64,000 nt of DNA, from assembly GCA_026705765.1 (NCBI GenBank), contig JAPPAB010000104.1, positions 124,001-188,000 on the forward strand. The letters run 5' to 3'. This stretch comes from Gemmatimonadota bacterium. Its GTDB lineage: Bacteria; Latescibacterota; UBA2968. Under the pieces are notes generated by a model that did not search any database, was not told the DNA's origin, and was given only the letters and a program-made list of their open reading frames with translations. A program made the translations under genes and the position numbers. Positions 16,661-26,815 of this stretch are shown here, in pieces; positions within the stretch are counted from its first letter, which is position 1, and each line of letters begins with the position of its first letter.

Positions 16661-17635
16661 ATGAGGTTTTTGGTTACGGGCGGTGCGGGTTTTATTGGCT
16701 CACATCTGGCCGAACGGCTCTTGAAGCAAGACCACGAAGTTTTTGTTTTAGACGATCTTTCAACTGGAGATCTGGACAATGTGCGGCACCTCGAAGGGAA
16801 TCCGCGGTTTCAAATGAAAGTGGGCACAGTGCTCGATCCAGAAACGCTCAGACCCTTAGTCGATTGGAGTGATGTCATTTATCATCTCGCAGCGGCTGTA
16901 GGTGTGAATTACGTCATCAACCACCCATTGCAGTCTTTAACCACGAATATCCGGGGCACCGAACTCCTGTTGGAATTGGCAAATAAAAAGAAAAAACGAG
17001 TACTTTTGGCTTCGACCTCAGAGGTTGCGGGAAAGAAAAACGGCAAAGCGACATTTAGTGAAGACGATGATCGCTTATTGGGACCAACAACTGTTGCACG
17101 ATGGAATTATTCAACCTCCAAAGCCGTTGGTGAAATGCTGGGATTGGCTTATTGGAGAGAGAAAAAATTGCCCGTGATCATGGTGCGATTCTTCAATGTA
17201 ATTGGTCCCCGGCAAAGTGCAGAATACGGCATGGTGGTGCCCCGATTCATCAAGCAGGCATTGTTAGGACATCCCATTACGGTATATAACGATGGCGAGC
17301 AACGGCGGTGTTTTACCGATATAGAAGATGCCTTAGATGGATTGACAGCATTGATGGAACACGACCAGACGCCGGGCGAAATTTTCAATTTGGGCGGCAA
17401 CCACGAGACCAACGAGATTTGTATCAAGGGTCTCGCAGAAAAAATTAAAGCACTGACGGAAAGCCATTCACCCATTGAATTTGTACCTTATGACAAGGCA
17501 TTTGCAAAGGGTTCATACGAAGACCTCAATTATCGCGTTCCCGATTTGACCAAGATCAAAAAATTAACGGGCTATAACCCCAAAATCAGTTTGGATACCA
17601 CATTGCGGCGCATTATTGAATACTACGAATCGTGA
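16661..17635 (+). CDS. NAD-dependent epimerase/dehydratase (extended SDR)
   Basis: A 324-residue extended short-chain dehydrogenase acting on nucleotide sugars. Rossmann motif TGGAGFIGSHLAERLL at the N-terminus, the acidic residue FVLDDLSTGD that selects NAD(H), the active-site pair YSTSK, and VMVRFFNVIGPRQS then RCFTDIEDA, which resemble UDP-glucose 4-epimerase and UDP-glucuronate decarboxylase relatives. The exact reaction (epimerase or decarboxylase) cannot be fixed by eye. The ATG at 16661 is preceded by AAAGG; an upstream extension from 16529 lacks the Rossmann start and is rejected. It supplies a sugar donor to the flanking transferases. Confidence 0.9.
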   Translation: MRFLVTGGAGFIGSHLAERLLKQDHEVFVLDDLSTGDLDNVRHLEGNPRFQMKVGTVLDPETLRPLVDWSDVIYHLAAAVGVNYVINHPLQSLTTNIRGTELLLELANKKKKRVLLASTSEVAGKKNGKATFSEDDDRLLGPTTVARWNYSTSKAVGEMLGLAYWREKKLPVIMVRFFNVIGPRQSAEYGMVVPRFIKQALLGHPITVYNDGEQRRCFTDIEDALDGLTALMEHDQTPGEIFNLGGNHETNEICIKGLAEKIKALTESHSPIEFVPYDKAFAKGSYEDLNYRVPDLTKIKKLTGYNPKISLDTTLRRIIEYYES

Positions 17636-17661
17636 TGCCCGCTTTACTTTTTTTCATAAAC

Positions 17662-17706
17662 GGCGTTTGCATTGCCCCCTGGGAAGTGTAAACGCCAATT
17701 TTTGTT
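17662..17706 (+). terminator. Intrinsic terminator or attenuator right before a glycosyltransferase
   Basis: Stem GGCGTTTGCA (17662-17671) pairs with TGTAAACGCC (17687-17696), with one G-T wobble, then AATTTTTGTT. The T-run ends at the ATG of the next gene (17707), so read-through or attenuation must occur if that gene shares the upstream transcript. Confidence 0.65.
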
Positions 17707-18855
17707 ATGCATCGACGCCCCAAAATACTCCATACCATGACCTGGCTTGCGCCCGGTGGTGGCGCAGACCGAAATGTGTATCTTTCGATGAAGGACATGC
17801 GAAAGGATTACGAGATACACCTCGCCGTTGGACGGCAAATAGAGCGGGACGATTTGTTAAAACTACACGGGGTTGTCGCGCATATATGTCCATATTTAGA
17901 CCGGGAAATCAGACCCTGGCGCGATTTTCGCGCGCTATTGTGGTTCATGCGATTAATTCACCGCGAGCGATTTGATCTGGTTCACACCCATGAAAGCAAA
18001 GCGAGCTTGCTCGGGCGCCTCGCCGCGCGATTGGTCGGCTGCAAGCATATCATCTACGGGCTTCACGGTGTGGTTTTTAACGATCCAGTCAACCGCATCA
18101 AACGACAATTCTACATCGCGCTCGAAAAAATGACGATATGGGCTTGCGATTTGATCATAGCCGTTGGTCGAGACGCAATTCGGCACTATCATCGGGAAAA
18201 CATCGGTCGCAGCATTCCCCATCAGATCGTTTATAGCGGCATCGATGTGACAGAATTTGAACGGCGTCTGAACAACGTAAAAAAAGACGCATTTAGGCGC
18301 CACATAGGCATTCCCGACAACGCCCCCCTACTCATCAATATCGGCCGTTTTTCACCCGCCAAAGCACAACATTATACCATTGAAGCATTTGCCAGATTGC
18401 AATGCCCCAGAGCCAGATTATTATTGGTAGGGGAAGGGCCCGAACGCGCAGCTTGTGAGCGGCTTTGCGCCGACTTAGGCATCGCGGATCGGGTTATTTT
18501 TGCGGGATTTTTTCAGGATATTACACCTGCATACGCGATTGCCTCTGTACATGTCCTTTCCTCTTTGCGCGAGGGCTTGTCCGGCGTTGCTGTGGAAGCA
18601 TCCCTCGCGCGGGTGCCTACAGTATCGTTCGAAGTGGAAGGCATACGAGAGATTATAACGCATGGACACTCGGGTTTTGTCGTGCCACAAGGCGATATCA
18701 AATCAATGGTGACGTATCTGGAAAAATTGATCGAAGACTCTCAGATGTGTCACACATTTGGAGAACGCGCATACCAGCACGCGATTGCGCGATGGGATCA
18801 CCGCGTTATGGTGCAAAAATTGGATACAATTTACCGACAAAGGCTCAAAAAATGA
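17707..18855 (+). CDS. Glycosyltransferase, GT4 family (GT-B fold)
   Basis: A 382-residue GT-B transferase. N-terminal KILHTMTWLAPGGGADRN is the acceptor-side start, FDLVHTHESKASLLGRLAA the second strand, and VYSGIDVTEFE the inter-domain link. The C-terminal domain has LINIGRFSPAKAQHYTIEAF, LLLVGEGPER and LSSLREGLSGVAVEASLA, where the Glu-x7-Glu pair of retaining GT4 enzymes sits. The first strand needs the start at or near 17707, yet there is no ribosome site, only the T-run of a terminator. It overlaps the next gene (ATGA). Role: surface glycan assembly, sugar unknown. Confidence 0.93.
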   Translation: MHRRPKILHTMTWLAPGGGADRNVYLSMKDMRKDYEIHLAVGRQIERDDLLKLHGVVAHICPYLDREIRPWRDFRALLWFMRLIHRERFDLVHTHESKASLLGRLAARLVGCKHIIYGLHGVVFNDPVNRIKRQFYIALEKMTIWACDLIIAVGRDAIRHYHRENIGRSIPHQIVYSGIDVTEFERRLNNVKKDAFRRHIGIPDNAPLLINIGRFSPAKAQHYTIEAFARLQCPRARLLLVGEGPERAACERLCADLGIADRVIFAGFFQDITPAYAIASVHVLSSLREGLSGVAVEASLARVPTVSFEVEGIREIITHGHSGFVVPQGDIKSMVTYLEKLIEDSQMCHTFGERAYQHAIARWDHRVMVQKLDTIYRQRLKK

Positions 18856-19547
18856 AATCGCGCAAAGTAGGGCACGGTCGCGCCAGCAGTTCGTCAACGC
18901 GGGCTGTCGGGCAGTTTTTTGATATTTATGCCAAAAATTTTGATGCGATCTACGGGCATACAGGACATCGAAGCGCGCTCGGCAGATGGGTAGATCGCAC
19001 ATTTCGGCAGGTGATGATGCGGCGTTTTGAGGAAACGCTTCAACAAACAAAAAAACAAGAGATTCATTCTGTCTTAGATATCGGGTGTGGCCCGGGACGA
19101 TACACGGCTGCGTTTGCACTTCAAGAAAAAGAAGTCGTGGGGGTAGATATGGCCGAAGAAATGCTAAAAATCGCACGGGACAATATCGACGCGCTCAATG
19201 TGACAGCAGACCTCGTTCTGGGCGATTATCTATCTGTCCATTTTGATCGGGTATTTGACGCGGCGTGTTTGATGGGATTTTTTGATTATATTGAAGATCC
19301 CGTACCGATCTTAAAAAAATTGGGTACAGAAGTGACGGGCGAGTTTTACGCGAGCTTTCCAAAAGTGGGCGGTTTTTTGGCGTGGCAGCGGCACATCCGA
19401 TACCGCCTGCGAAGATGCCCGCTGTGGTTATACAGCAAACAAGAGGTTGAAAACGCACTGATTGCAAGCGGATTTACCGGATGCTACGAAATACGAGATT
19501 TTGGACGCGACTGGTATGTGGTCGTCCAGATGCAGAACACCTGTTGA
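18852..19547 (+). CDS. Class I SAM-dependent methyltransferase
   Basis: A 231-residue methyltransferase with motif I VLDIGCGPGRYTAAFA (about residues 77-92), the acidic strand VVGVDMAEEML, and motif IV-like LGDYLSVHFDRVFDAACLMGF. A basic N-terminus (MKSRKVGHGR) precedes the core. The ATG overlaps the preceding stop by four bases. A long in-frame extension upstream lies inside the glycosyltransferase gene and is rejected. Possibly O-methylates a sugar of the glycan or its carrier lipid, judged from location only. Confidence 0.88.
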   Translation: MKSRKVGHGRASSSSTRAVGQFFDIYAKNFDAIYGHTGHRSALGRWVDRTFRQVMMRRFEETLQQTKKQEIHSVLDIGCGPGRYTAAFALQEKEVVGVDMAEEMLKIARDNIDALNVTADLVLGDYLSVHFDRVFDAACLMGFFDYIEDPVPILKKLGTEVTGEFYASFPKVGGFLAWQRHIRYRLRRCPLWLYSKQEVENALIASGFTGCYEIRDFGRDWYVVVQMQNTC

Positions 19548-19588
19548 ACCACCATCTCCCAAAAAATCAGAGTCATTTTTTATCACCC

Positions 19589-21118
19589 ATGTCAAAAGGT
19601 CTCACATTTTTGAAATTATGCACCGCCGTGGCTTTTGCAATACTGGCGTGGATCGCTTCGGGCATCTCGTTATTAGACGATGATTGGGGCCATCTCAAGT
19701 TGGCATCCAAAGGCTTTGTCTTCGCTTTGACAACCGGATGGGAGGGACTGGTCGGGCAAGGTGGATATTATCGCCCAATGGTCGTTTTATCGTTCTATCT
19801 GGACTATTTAATCGGCGGTTACACGCCCGCTATTTATCACATCCACAATATCGCGATTCACGCGGGATGCGCGTATCTCATTTTTTTATTCGCGCGATAC
19901 CTCTCCACAGACCGCGTGGTAGCCTGGGGTGCTACGCTTTTGTTTTTTGTTCTGCCCATTCACACCGATTCTGTTTTCTGGATCGTCGGGCGAACAGATC
20001 TCTTGTGTGCGTTATTCTATTTAGGTTCACTGATTTTATTTTTAGAATATATGGAGCGCGGTTCTACCGGCGCGTTATTGGGACTTGCCGCTTGCAGTGC
20101 GCTTGCTTTTTTGTCCAAAGAAATGGCAGTATCCCTACCCATTGCACTCGCGGCACTCAGCGCGTATCGCAAAACGTGGAAAACAGCACCAGCGCGGCGC
20201 GGATTGGCTGTTGTCTGTATCGCATTGCTGGCATATTTTGGCGTCCGATGGCTCGTGCTGGGCAGCGTATTGGGGGGGACACCCCGCGTATCAATTATAG
20301 ATTGGGCGCGCGACGGCGTAAAAGCAGTAGCAAAATTTGGGATGAGTGATATCTGGTGGCTGGGCATTGCATTGGTGGTCGGAAGTGCAGGGATTTTTAT
20401 TTATCAACATGGTCGCGGCATCCTGCGCAAATTTTGTCGCCCATTCTCCCTGCTCCTGATCTTCCTCCTCGGCGTGAGCCTCGCCCCGGCATTGGGGCAT
20501 TTGCACAACTGGTATTTGTATCTGCCCTCCGCCTTCTTTTGTCTGGGTATCTCTACTATCTGGCTAAACAAAAAACAGCCTGTTCTCTTTACTCTCTTTG
20601 CCGTTCTAATTCTGTATTACGGGGTAGTGATCGGACGCGAGGGCTTTTTCTGGCGCGAAGCTTCGCAAATGAGCGAAAATGCGATTGCCAATTTGATGCC
20701 CCATGCCCGGGCAACCACCGGCACGTTATTCGTCTGCAACGTGCCCTCGGCGTGGACACCCCCCGGTGCGTTCAGTGGCAAACCGCTATTTGCTTATGCA
20801 CTCAAAAATGCACTTGCCATGCGGTCGTCTCAACCGTTGCAAGCTGAAATCACAATGGTAAATCACGTCTGGTTGACAGGTGATTTTGCGTGTCGCATTC
20901 ACAGGACAAATACGGGTTTTGATCTGGCAATTGCAAAAGGCGGCTTCTTTTCGTTTCACAGCAAGGGACGGGGACAAACACCGCCTTTTGAAATTGTCCA
21001 AATGTGGGGGCGTGTGGCGATACACGCAACCGATTCTCTCTCAGTTGCGCTGAATATGCAGCCGGAGGATCGCGTGGTAATTTATAACAAAGGTAAATTT
21101 GAGAAATTGTGGCCGTAA
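19589..21118 (+). CDS. Polytopic membrane glycosyltransferase-like protein (GT39/TMTC-like)
   Basis: A 509-residue membrane protein with about ten hydrophobic helices. The N-terminal first loop has SLLDDDWGHL, an acidic pair in the place where GT-C enzymes keep their catalytic Asp residues, then GGYYRPMVVLSFYLDYL and YHIHNIAIHAGCAYL, which match bacterial relatives of the TMTC/O-mannosyltransferase group. A soluble C-terminal part (from about residue 350) follows. The ATG at 19589 gives a clean N-terminal helix; the longer frame overlaps the methyltransferase. It likely transfers a sugar from a polyprenyl phosphate donor outside the membrane. The acceptor is unknown; the neighbouring peptidase is a candidate partner. 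Confidence 0.75.
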   Translation: MSKGLTFLKLCTAVAFAILAWIASGISLLDDDWGHLKLASKGFVFALTTGWEGLVGQGGYYRPMVVLSFYLDYLIGGYTPAIYHIHNIAIHAGCAYLIFLFARYLSTDRVVAWGATLLFFVLPIHTDSVFWIVGRTDLLCALFYLGSLILFLEYMERGSTGALLGLAACSALAFLSKEMAVSLPIALAALSAYRKTWKTAPARRGLAVVCIALLAYFGVRWLVLGSVLGGTPRVSIIDWARDGVKAVAKFGMSDIWWLGIALVVGSAGIFIYQHGRGILRKFCRPFSLLLIFLLGVSLAPALGHLHNWYLYLPSAFFCLGISTIWLNKKQPVLFTLFAVLILYYGVVIGREGFFWREASQMSENAIANLMPHARATTGTLFVCNVPSAWTPPGAFSGKPLFAYALKNALAMRSSQPLQAEITMVNHVWLTGDFACRIHRTNTGFDLAIAKGGFFSFHSKGRGQTPPFEIVQMWGRVAIHATDSLSVALNMQPEDRVVIYNKGKFEKLWP

Positions 21119-21130
21119 AAAGGTGCGATC

Positions 21131-24100
21131 ATGAAAACTTTCTGGCATAACATCCCCGCAATAACTTTGCTAATCGCAACGAGCATCGCACATGCGGGAG
21201 ATGTGCGCGTGATGGCAACGGGTGAAAACTGGGTGGAAATTGTGGTTGATGCATCCGATCTATCTGTCACTTCAGAATCTCCTTATGATCGCATAGACGT
21301 GCCGGGATGGACGTGGTTGCACCAGCCCGGGGCACCTGCTGTACCTGTGCGCGGCGCAACGCTGGGCATGCCTTATGGCTCTCGTGCGGTCGTTCAAGTA
21401 CTCGATGCAAACTATGAGGAAATCGAAGACCTGGACCTAATGCCCGTGCCACAGATGCAATTACTGGGATCTGAGCAACATCCGTTTTCGAGATCGATTT
21501 ACCTGAAGAACCAGACAATTTACGACACGCCGGGATTTTATCCCGGTACAGAAGCCGTTGTGGCACACACGGGCATCTTGCGCGATCAACAAATCGCGAT
21601 TCTGTCTTTGCGTCCCGTGCAGTATGACCCCGTCCAGCGCAGACTTCGGATCGCGCGACAGTTGCGCGTGCGCATATCATTTGTCTCGGATGAAACGCTT
21701 CCCTCTATTCGGCTTTTGAGAGACACAGACGATTTTGAGCCTATCTATCAAAAGGGATTGCTCAACCCCGAGCAGGCGCGCTTTTGGCGCGGGCGGCGCA
21801 TTCGCGCGACAAAGCGCGTACAGGATTGGTACGATCCCACAACTACGTATTACAAAATCAGAATATTTGAAGATGGTCTCTACCGATTGGATGCGCGCTG
21901 GTTCTCCGAATCCGGCATTGTATTGGCACCGGGAGATTTGGATCAATTACAGATATTTTTAGACGGGGAAGAAATCCCGCTACTCATCGAAGATGGTGGA
22001 GACGGCGTATTAGATGCGGGCGATGGCGTGCTGTTTTGGGGTGTATTTCGGCGCGCGCCAGATCGAGATTTTGAAAGCGATTACGGCAAAGAGCGCGTCT
22101 ATTTCCTGCGTATTGGTCGAGAATCTGGCTCGCGATATACACACGCTGAGGATACATCTACCAATGAGATTTTGACGCATTTCTGGTCTCGCAAACACGT
22201 TGAAATCGATTCTATCTACGAAGCCCTGGGACATGCGCGAAATGCCAACCGCGATCACTGGTTCTGGCAGCGCACTGCATCCCCGTCTCGCCCGGGCGAT
22301 ATGCCCACAGACGTCGTAATGCCCGTGCCTTTACCGGGGCTGGCGAGTGAAACAAGTGGCAACGCACAAATCCGTCTGGGCATGCATTCGTTGACCCTGA
22401 ACCAGAACATAAACCCCGATCACTACGCTGTCATACAAATTCAAGATGGACCGCTCATCTCAGAAGAGCGCTGGGACGGACAGGACGCCCATATCGCGAC
22501 GGGCACAGTACCTGTATCGGCATTATCAGATACCACATACGTGGTATTGCGAACGCCCGGCGATCCCTCGTTTCCACTTGAACCGGTTCCCTACGTCGAT
22601 CACGTGTATTTCAACTGGGTGGAGATTACCTATCCGCAGCGCTTTGAGGCTATAGATGGTATGCTGCGTTTTAACCCGGGCATTGTGCTTTCGCCGCGCG
22701 CAATCTCCATTGCCAATTTTGAACGCGAACGGGTTAGAGTCTTGAATTTGGACAAGCACAAGATCATCGGCACAGCGCGGGATGACGAGAGGATTAGAAT
22801 TGAGATTGCCGAAAGTGGCAATTTTGTCGCGGTAGATGAAACAGCGGTAAAAACACCTGAAATCGCAGAACGCGATACCCCCTATGATTTGCGCGGATTC
22901 TCTGGCGCGGATTACGTGATTATTGCAGGTGCGGATTTTATGGATGCTGCCGAGCGCCTGGCAGCACATCGGCAGAGGCAAGAGTTATCCACGCTAGTGG
23001 TCAATATAGCCGATGTATATGACGAATTTTCCTTTGGACAAGTCGATGCCGAGGCCATTCGCCGTTTTGTACAATACGGATTTCACACATGGGCAAAACG
23101 CCCCGTACACGTATTGTTATTCGGAGAATTCAGCTTTGATTATCGCAATTTATTTGGGCAAAACTGGATTGCGCGTCACAACCTCGTACCGGGCATGCCC
23201 TTTCAATCTCCCAACCGCGGTCTATCATTTACCGATGAGTTTTTTGGGCGGGTAGATGATGATTTGTTTATGGATGTATTTATAGGGCGATTTTCCGTAC
23301 GCCGCGTATCGCAGGCCAATACAATTGTGCAAAAAGTAATCGCTTATGACGAAACACCGTCCGTGCAATGGCGCAACCGCATCACGCTAATGGCAAATTG
23401 GGATGCACAGGACCCGTCCAAATTTATCGCGCCGAGTGATACGCTGGCAAAAATTACGCACGCTATCGGGCTGGAGAATTTCAAGGTATATCACGACGCA
23501 GATACGCCGCCTGAACCCAATGCCTCATCCCGCGAAGTTATTCGGCAGATCAACGAGGGGCGTCTGATTGTAAATTTTATGGGCCACGGCAGCGCTTCAT
23601 CAATGTCCAGATATTTTGCCGGAACATTTCAGCAAGGCGCATTCAATTACCTGAGCCAGATTCAAAATGCTGAACGCCTGCCTCTGTTTATCGGAATGTC
23701 GTGTCTCAATGGATTATACTGGGATCCGCGCATCATCAGTTTGGCTGAAGAAATGACCAACAAACCCGATGGCGGCGCAATAGCATACATATCCGCGTCT
23801 TCCCTCTCTTTTATTCGCATTAACAACCAGCTCAACACAGCGCTATTCCGGCACATATTTGAAAATGGCGTGCTGGCTTTCGGTCAGAGCCTCGCACTGG
23901 GTAAAATGACCGAACTCGCTGTTCTCCCCTCGAGCGAACTGGGACTGGTGGGAATGAATTTGATCGGCGATCCGGCACAACAAATCGCAGTACCGCAAAG
24001 CCCGGATTTTGTACTTGGCGATGCGGCGTTGCAATTAGACCGGCAAGGCGAACTAACCACGGGGGACTCGGTTCGGGTAACGCTGCATGTGGAAAACTGG

Positions 24101-26803
24101 GGCATTTCCCCTGGTCGCAGCGTAGATATCATCCTGATTGATCGCAACCTGGATTCCGCCGAGGTGGATACCTTATTCATGGCGGCTTTACCGCCTTTTG
24201 GAATACGCGATAGTGTGACAGTGCTCTGGCGTCTCAAAAATCGCTCTGGACGCCATATCTTAGAAGCGATAGCCGACCACGCCAATGCGATTCTAGAAGG
24301 CGATGAAACAAATAATCGAACAGAGGTAGAAATCGATGTCCTCGGTGCGTTATCAGCTGTTCCCTTCTTGCCATTGCCGAGTCAGACCGTCGCAAATGCC
24401 CAGGTGGTATTGGGCGTGCGGTCTGGGGAAAATCATTTCCATCTAACGGGCGAATTTGAGCTGAATAGATCTGGCGACTTTCAAGATACCGCGACAATGC
24501 GCTCGGGCAACGTGGCCACCGCCGAGGGCATTATTTTATGGCGACCGACGGATTTGCGTGCGGGGCCTTATTTTTGGCGCGCCCGATTATCCGATGGACA
24601 GACAACGGGACCCTGGTCCGATGTGCGACATTTCGTGGTAACATCCTCTGTACCCGAGCGGCAAGTGGTGTGGCAGCAAAACGGCGCTACTGCATTATCG
24701 CGCGGCACAGGCGAAGATGTCGTGTTATCTGATGGCGGTACTGTAGGGCGCACCATGTCCCCACCTCCAATCCGATTCAATGCCGCCGAAGCTTCTTTTT
24801 TGAGCGAAGGTGTGGCGGGCACAGCCGTTTTGTGTACAGACGGAACATACCTGTATGTGAAGCGATTCTATACGCCACGAGACTTGTATCCCGGCAGCGA
24901 TTTGTTCGCGCGCATTGGCACGGGATTCAATGGCACGATAGCGGGGCAAAATTACGGGATCGTGACTGAAACACCTATCCAGAGCATTTCTGCGACATTT
25001 CACAGCGATGGGTTTATCTATGCCGAACACCGCACAGCGCGCTCCCTCCTGCGTATTTCGCCCGTCACTGGACAGATCGATACCGTTGAAGTGCCCGACC
25101 GCTTGCTGGATTTGTTCCGCGGATTGCCCTTTGATGCCCATGCGTTAATTACCTCTGACGGCGAGTTTATCTACAACGTCTCTGCAGGCGTCAATGGCGT
25201 GCGACGCGGTGGATGGACCGTGCGCGTATTCGATCCGGCCAATGCCTGGCGCGTCGTGCGACAATTTACCGTACAGCCAACAGAAACGGGATTTGGATAT
25301 CTGTTTACGGATGGCGCAATTGCCGATGGACAGTTTATCTACTTAATCGAATTTGGCACGGGAATGACGCACCGCGTGCGCGTGGTAGATGCACATACCG
25401 GGGCATTCGTCGAAGAATTTGAAAGCGATCAGGCACAGACAGATATTTTGGGTGGGCAATTTGATTGGGTAAACAACGCGGTGTGGTTGGGACAATTGCG
25501 CGGAGGCATGATATATCGATATCCAGGGCAGAGCTTGCCCGATTTTGGCACCTTAACATCTGAACCAATTGGACCGGCGAGTGCGTGGCATACAGTAACA
25601 ACGGCATTGTCGGGCGCAGGCAAAGCCGAAGTGAATTTACTGGCCGAGGTCGATAACAATAGTTTCGCCCCATTGTCACAATGGCAAAATTTGCCGCCAG
25701 GAACACACAATTTGAGCGGTATAGCCATTCCGCGCCTAAAAATTCAGATCAAATTGTACGGAGAGGGATTAAATCCATCTCCCGGCTTGCAAACCTGGAC
25801 CACCACATATCAGCCACTTTCAGATATTGGCCTGAGGAATTTGCGGGCAGAACCTTTTGAAATAACGGAACTGCAACCCGTGTACCTCCATCTCGATGTG
25901 CAAAACCGGGGACCATTAGACCTCGCTCTGGGCACATCCGTCGCCTTTTATAGCGGCGCTCCCGCGCTGGGGCGTCTGATAGGGCGCTTAGCTGTGCCCG
26001 AAGATAGCCCACTCGGACGACTCGTCCCCCTGCGCCTGGTGTGGCAAACCGCGCAGTGGGCAGGGCAACACCAGGTGACGGCTCGATTGGAAAATTTTCA
26101 GGGACAGGCGATTTTTCCCGGCCGCGAAGTAACACTTACAGAGCCAGTGCGGATTGCACCGAGTTCTGACCGCGATGTGCCAACAATTGAAATCGCGGCA
26201 CTGGATGCCCTCGGCGAAGTTCGACCAGAAGATTATTTGCCCGCCCAACCGACATTTCGCATTTCCATGCGCGATACAGCCGGTATTGATTTGTCCAGCA
26301 TTGGCCTATCGCTTTCGGGGACAGACGAGGCACAGGAGAGTCATTACGAATCGGAAAAAATAAAAGACCGCGCCGTTACCCCCATGACACTGTCATTTGT
26401 CTATACCCCGGACGCACTTGCCGATGGTCGTTATACGCTCAATGTCGAAGCCTCTGACAGGCTGGGAAATGGTCCTGCAAAAATTGCAATATCGTTCCAG
26501 GTCTCTTCAATATTGGCGATAGAGAACGCACTGGTCGCGCCCAACCCCGTATCCGATACCGGTCATTTTACATTTATCTTATCGCGTCCTTCAGAAGTCA
26601 CCGTGCGAATTTACACCCTTGCCGGACGGCTCGTTCAGAGAATTGAAGAGCCATTTGCACGCGCCGGATACAACCAGATTTTTTGGGATGGGCGAGACGC
26701 TGACGGCCATGTGCTGAGTAATAATACGTACCTGTACACTTTGACCGCAGACAATGGCGAATCGCAGGCGCGGATTAAAGATAAAGTGATTGTATATCGA
26801 TAA
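21131..26803 (+). CDS. C25-family (gingipain/PorU-type) cysteine peptidase with FlgD-like C-terminal domain
   Basis: A 1890-residue secreted protein. Residues 1-20 form a signal peptide. The middle part holds a C25 peptidase fold with DVYDEFSFGQVDAEAIRRF, HVLLFGEFSFDYRN and the dyad His819 (NFMGHGS) and Cys858 (FIGMSCLNG). A CARDB-type domain follows (about residues 958-1070, LHVENWGISPGRS), then a large beta-rich region, then a C-terminal FlgD-like Ig domain (IYTLAGRLVQ ... GYNQIFWDGRDADG ... NNTYLYTLTA) of the kind that directs type IX secretion. It resembles PorU-like sortases but is longer. It lies 12 bases after the membrane glycosyltransferase. Confidence 0.88.
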   Translation: MKTFWHNIPAITLLIATSIAHAGDVRVMATGENWVEIVVDASDLSVTSESPYDRIDVPGWTWLHQPGAPAVPVRGATLGMPYGSRAVVQVLDANYEEIEDLDLMPVPQMQLLGSEQHPFSRSIYLKNQTIYDTPGFYPGTEAVVAHTGILRDQQIAILSLRPVQYDPVQRRLRIARQLRVRISFVSDETLPSIRLLRDTDDFEPIYQKGLLNPEQARFWRGRRIRATKRVQDWYDPTTTYYKIRIFEDGLYRLDARWFSESGIVLAPGDLDQLQIFLDGEEIPLLIEDGGDGVLDAGDGVLFWGVFRRAPDRDFESDYGKERVYFLRIGRESGSRYTHAEDTSTNEILTHFWSRKHVEIDSIYEALGHARNANRDHWFWQRTASPSRPGDMPTDVVMPVPLPGLASETSGNAQIRLGMHSLTLNQNINPDHYAVIQIQDGPLISEERWDGQDAHIATGTVPVSALSDTTYVVLRTPGDPSFPLEPVPYVDHVYFNWVEITYPQRFEAIDGMLRFNPGIVLSPRAISIANFERERVRVLNLDKHKIIGTARDDERIRIEIAESGNFVAVDETAVKTPEIAERDTPYDLRGFSGADYVIIAGADFMDAAERLAAHRQRQELSTLVVNIADVYDEFSFGQVDAEAIRRFVQYGFHTWAKRPVHVLLFGEFSFDYRNLFGQNWIARHNLVPGMPFQSPNRGLSFTDEFFGRVDDDLFMDVFIGRFSVRRVSQANTIVQKVIAYDETPSVQWRNRITLMANWDAQDPSKFIAPSDTLAKITHAIGLENFKVYHDADTPPEPNASSREVIRQINEGRLIVNFMGHGSASSMSRYFAGTFQQGAFNYLSQIQNAERLPLFIGMSCLNGLYWDPRIISLAEEMTNKPDGGAIAYISASSLSFIRINNQLNTALFRHIFENGVLAFGQSLALGKMTELAVLPSSELGLVGMNLIGDPAQQIAVPQSPDFVLGDAALQLDRQGELTTGDSVRVTLHVENWGISPGRSVDIILIDRNLDSAEVDTLFMAALPPFGIRDSVTVLWRLKNRSGRHILEAIADHANAILEGDETNNRTEVEIDVLGALSAVPFLPLPSQTVANAQVVLGVRSGENHFHLTGEFELNRSGDFQDTATMRSGNVATAEGIILWRPTDLRAGPYFWRARLSDGQTTGPWSDVRHFVVTSSVPERQVVWQQNGATALSRGTGEDVVLSDGGTVGRTMSPPPIRFNAAEASFLSEGVAGTAVLCTDGTYLYVKRFYTPRDLYPGSDLFARIGTGFNGTIAGQNYGIVTETPIQSISATFHSDGFIYAEHRTARSLLRISPVTGQIDTVEVPDRLLDLFRGLPFDAHALITSDGEFIYNVSAGVNGVRRGGWTVRVFDPANAWRVVRQFTVQPTETGFGYLFTDGAIADGQFIYLIEFGTGMTHRVRVVDAHTGAFVEEFESDQAQTDILGGQFDWVNNAVWLGQLRGGMIYRYPGQSLPDFGTLTSEPIGPASAWHTVTTALSGAGKAEVNLLAEVDNNSFAPLSQWQNLPPGTHNLSGIAIPRLKIQIKLYGEGLNPSPGLQTWTTTYQPLSDIGLRNLRAEPFEITELQPVYLHLDVQNRGPLDLALGTSVAFYSGAPALGRLIGRLAVPEDSPLGRLVPLRLVWQTAQWAGQHQVTARLENFQGQAIFPGREVTLTEPVRIAPSSDRDVPTIEIAALDALGEVRPEDYLPAQPTFRISMRDTAGIDLSSIGLSLSGTDEAQESHYESEKIKDRAVTPMTLSFVYTPDALADGRYTLNVEASDRLGNGPAKIAISFQVSSILAIENALVAPNPVSDTGHFTFILSRPSEVTVRIYTLAGRLVQRIEEPFARAGYNQIFWDGRDADGHVLSNNTYLYTLTADNGESQARIKDKVIVYR

Positions 26804-26815
26804 AGTGAAAAAATC

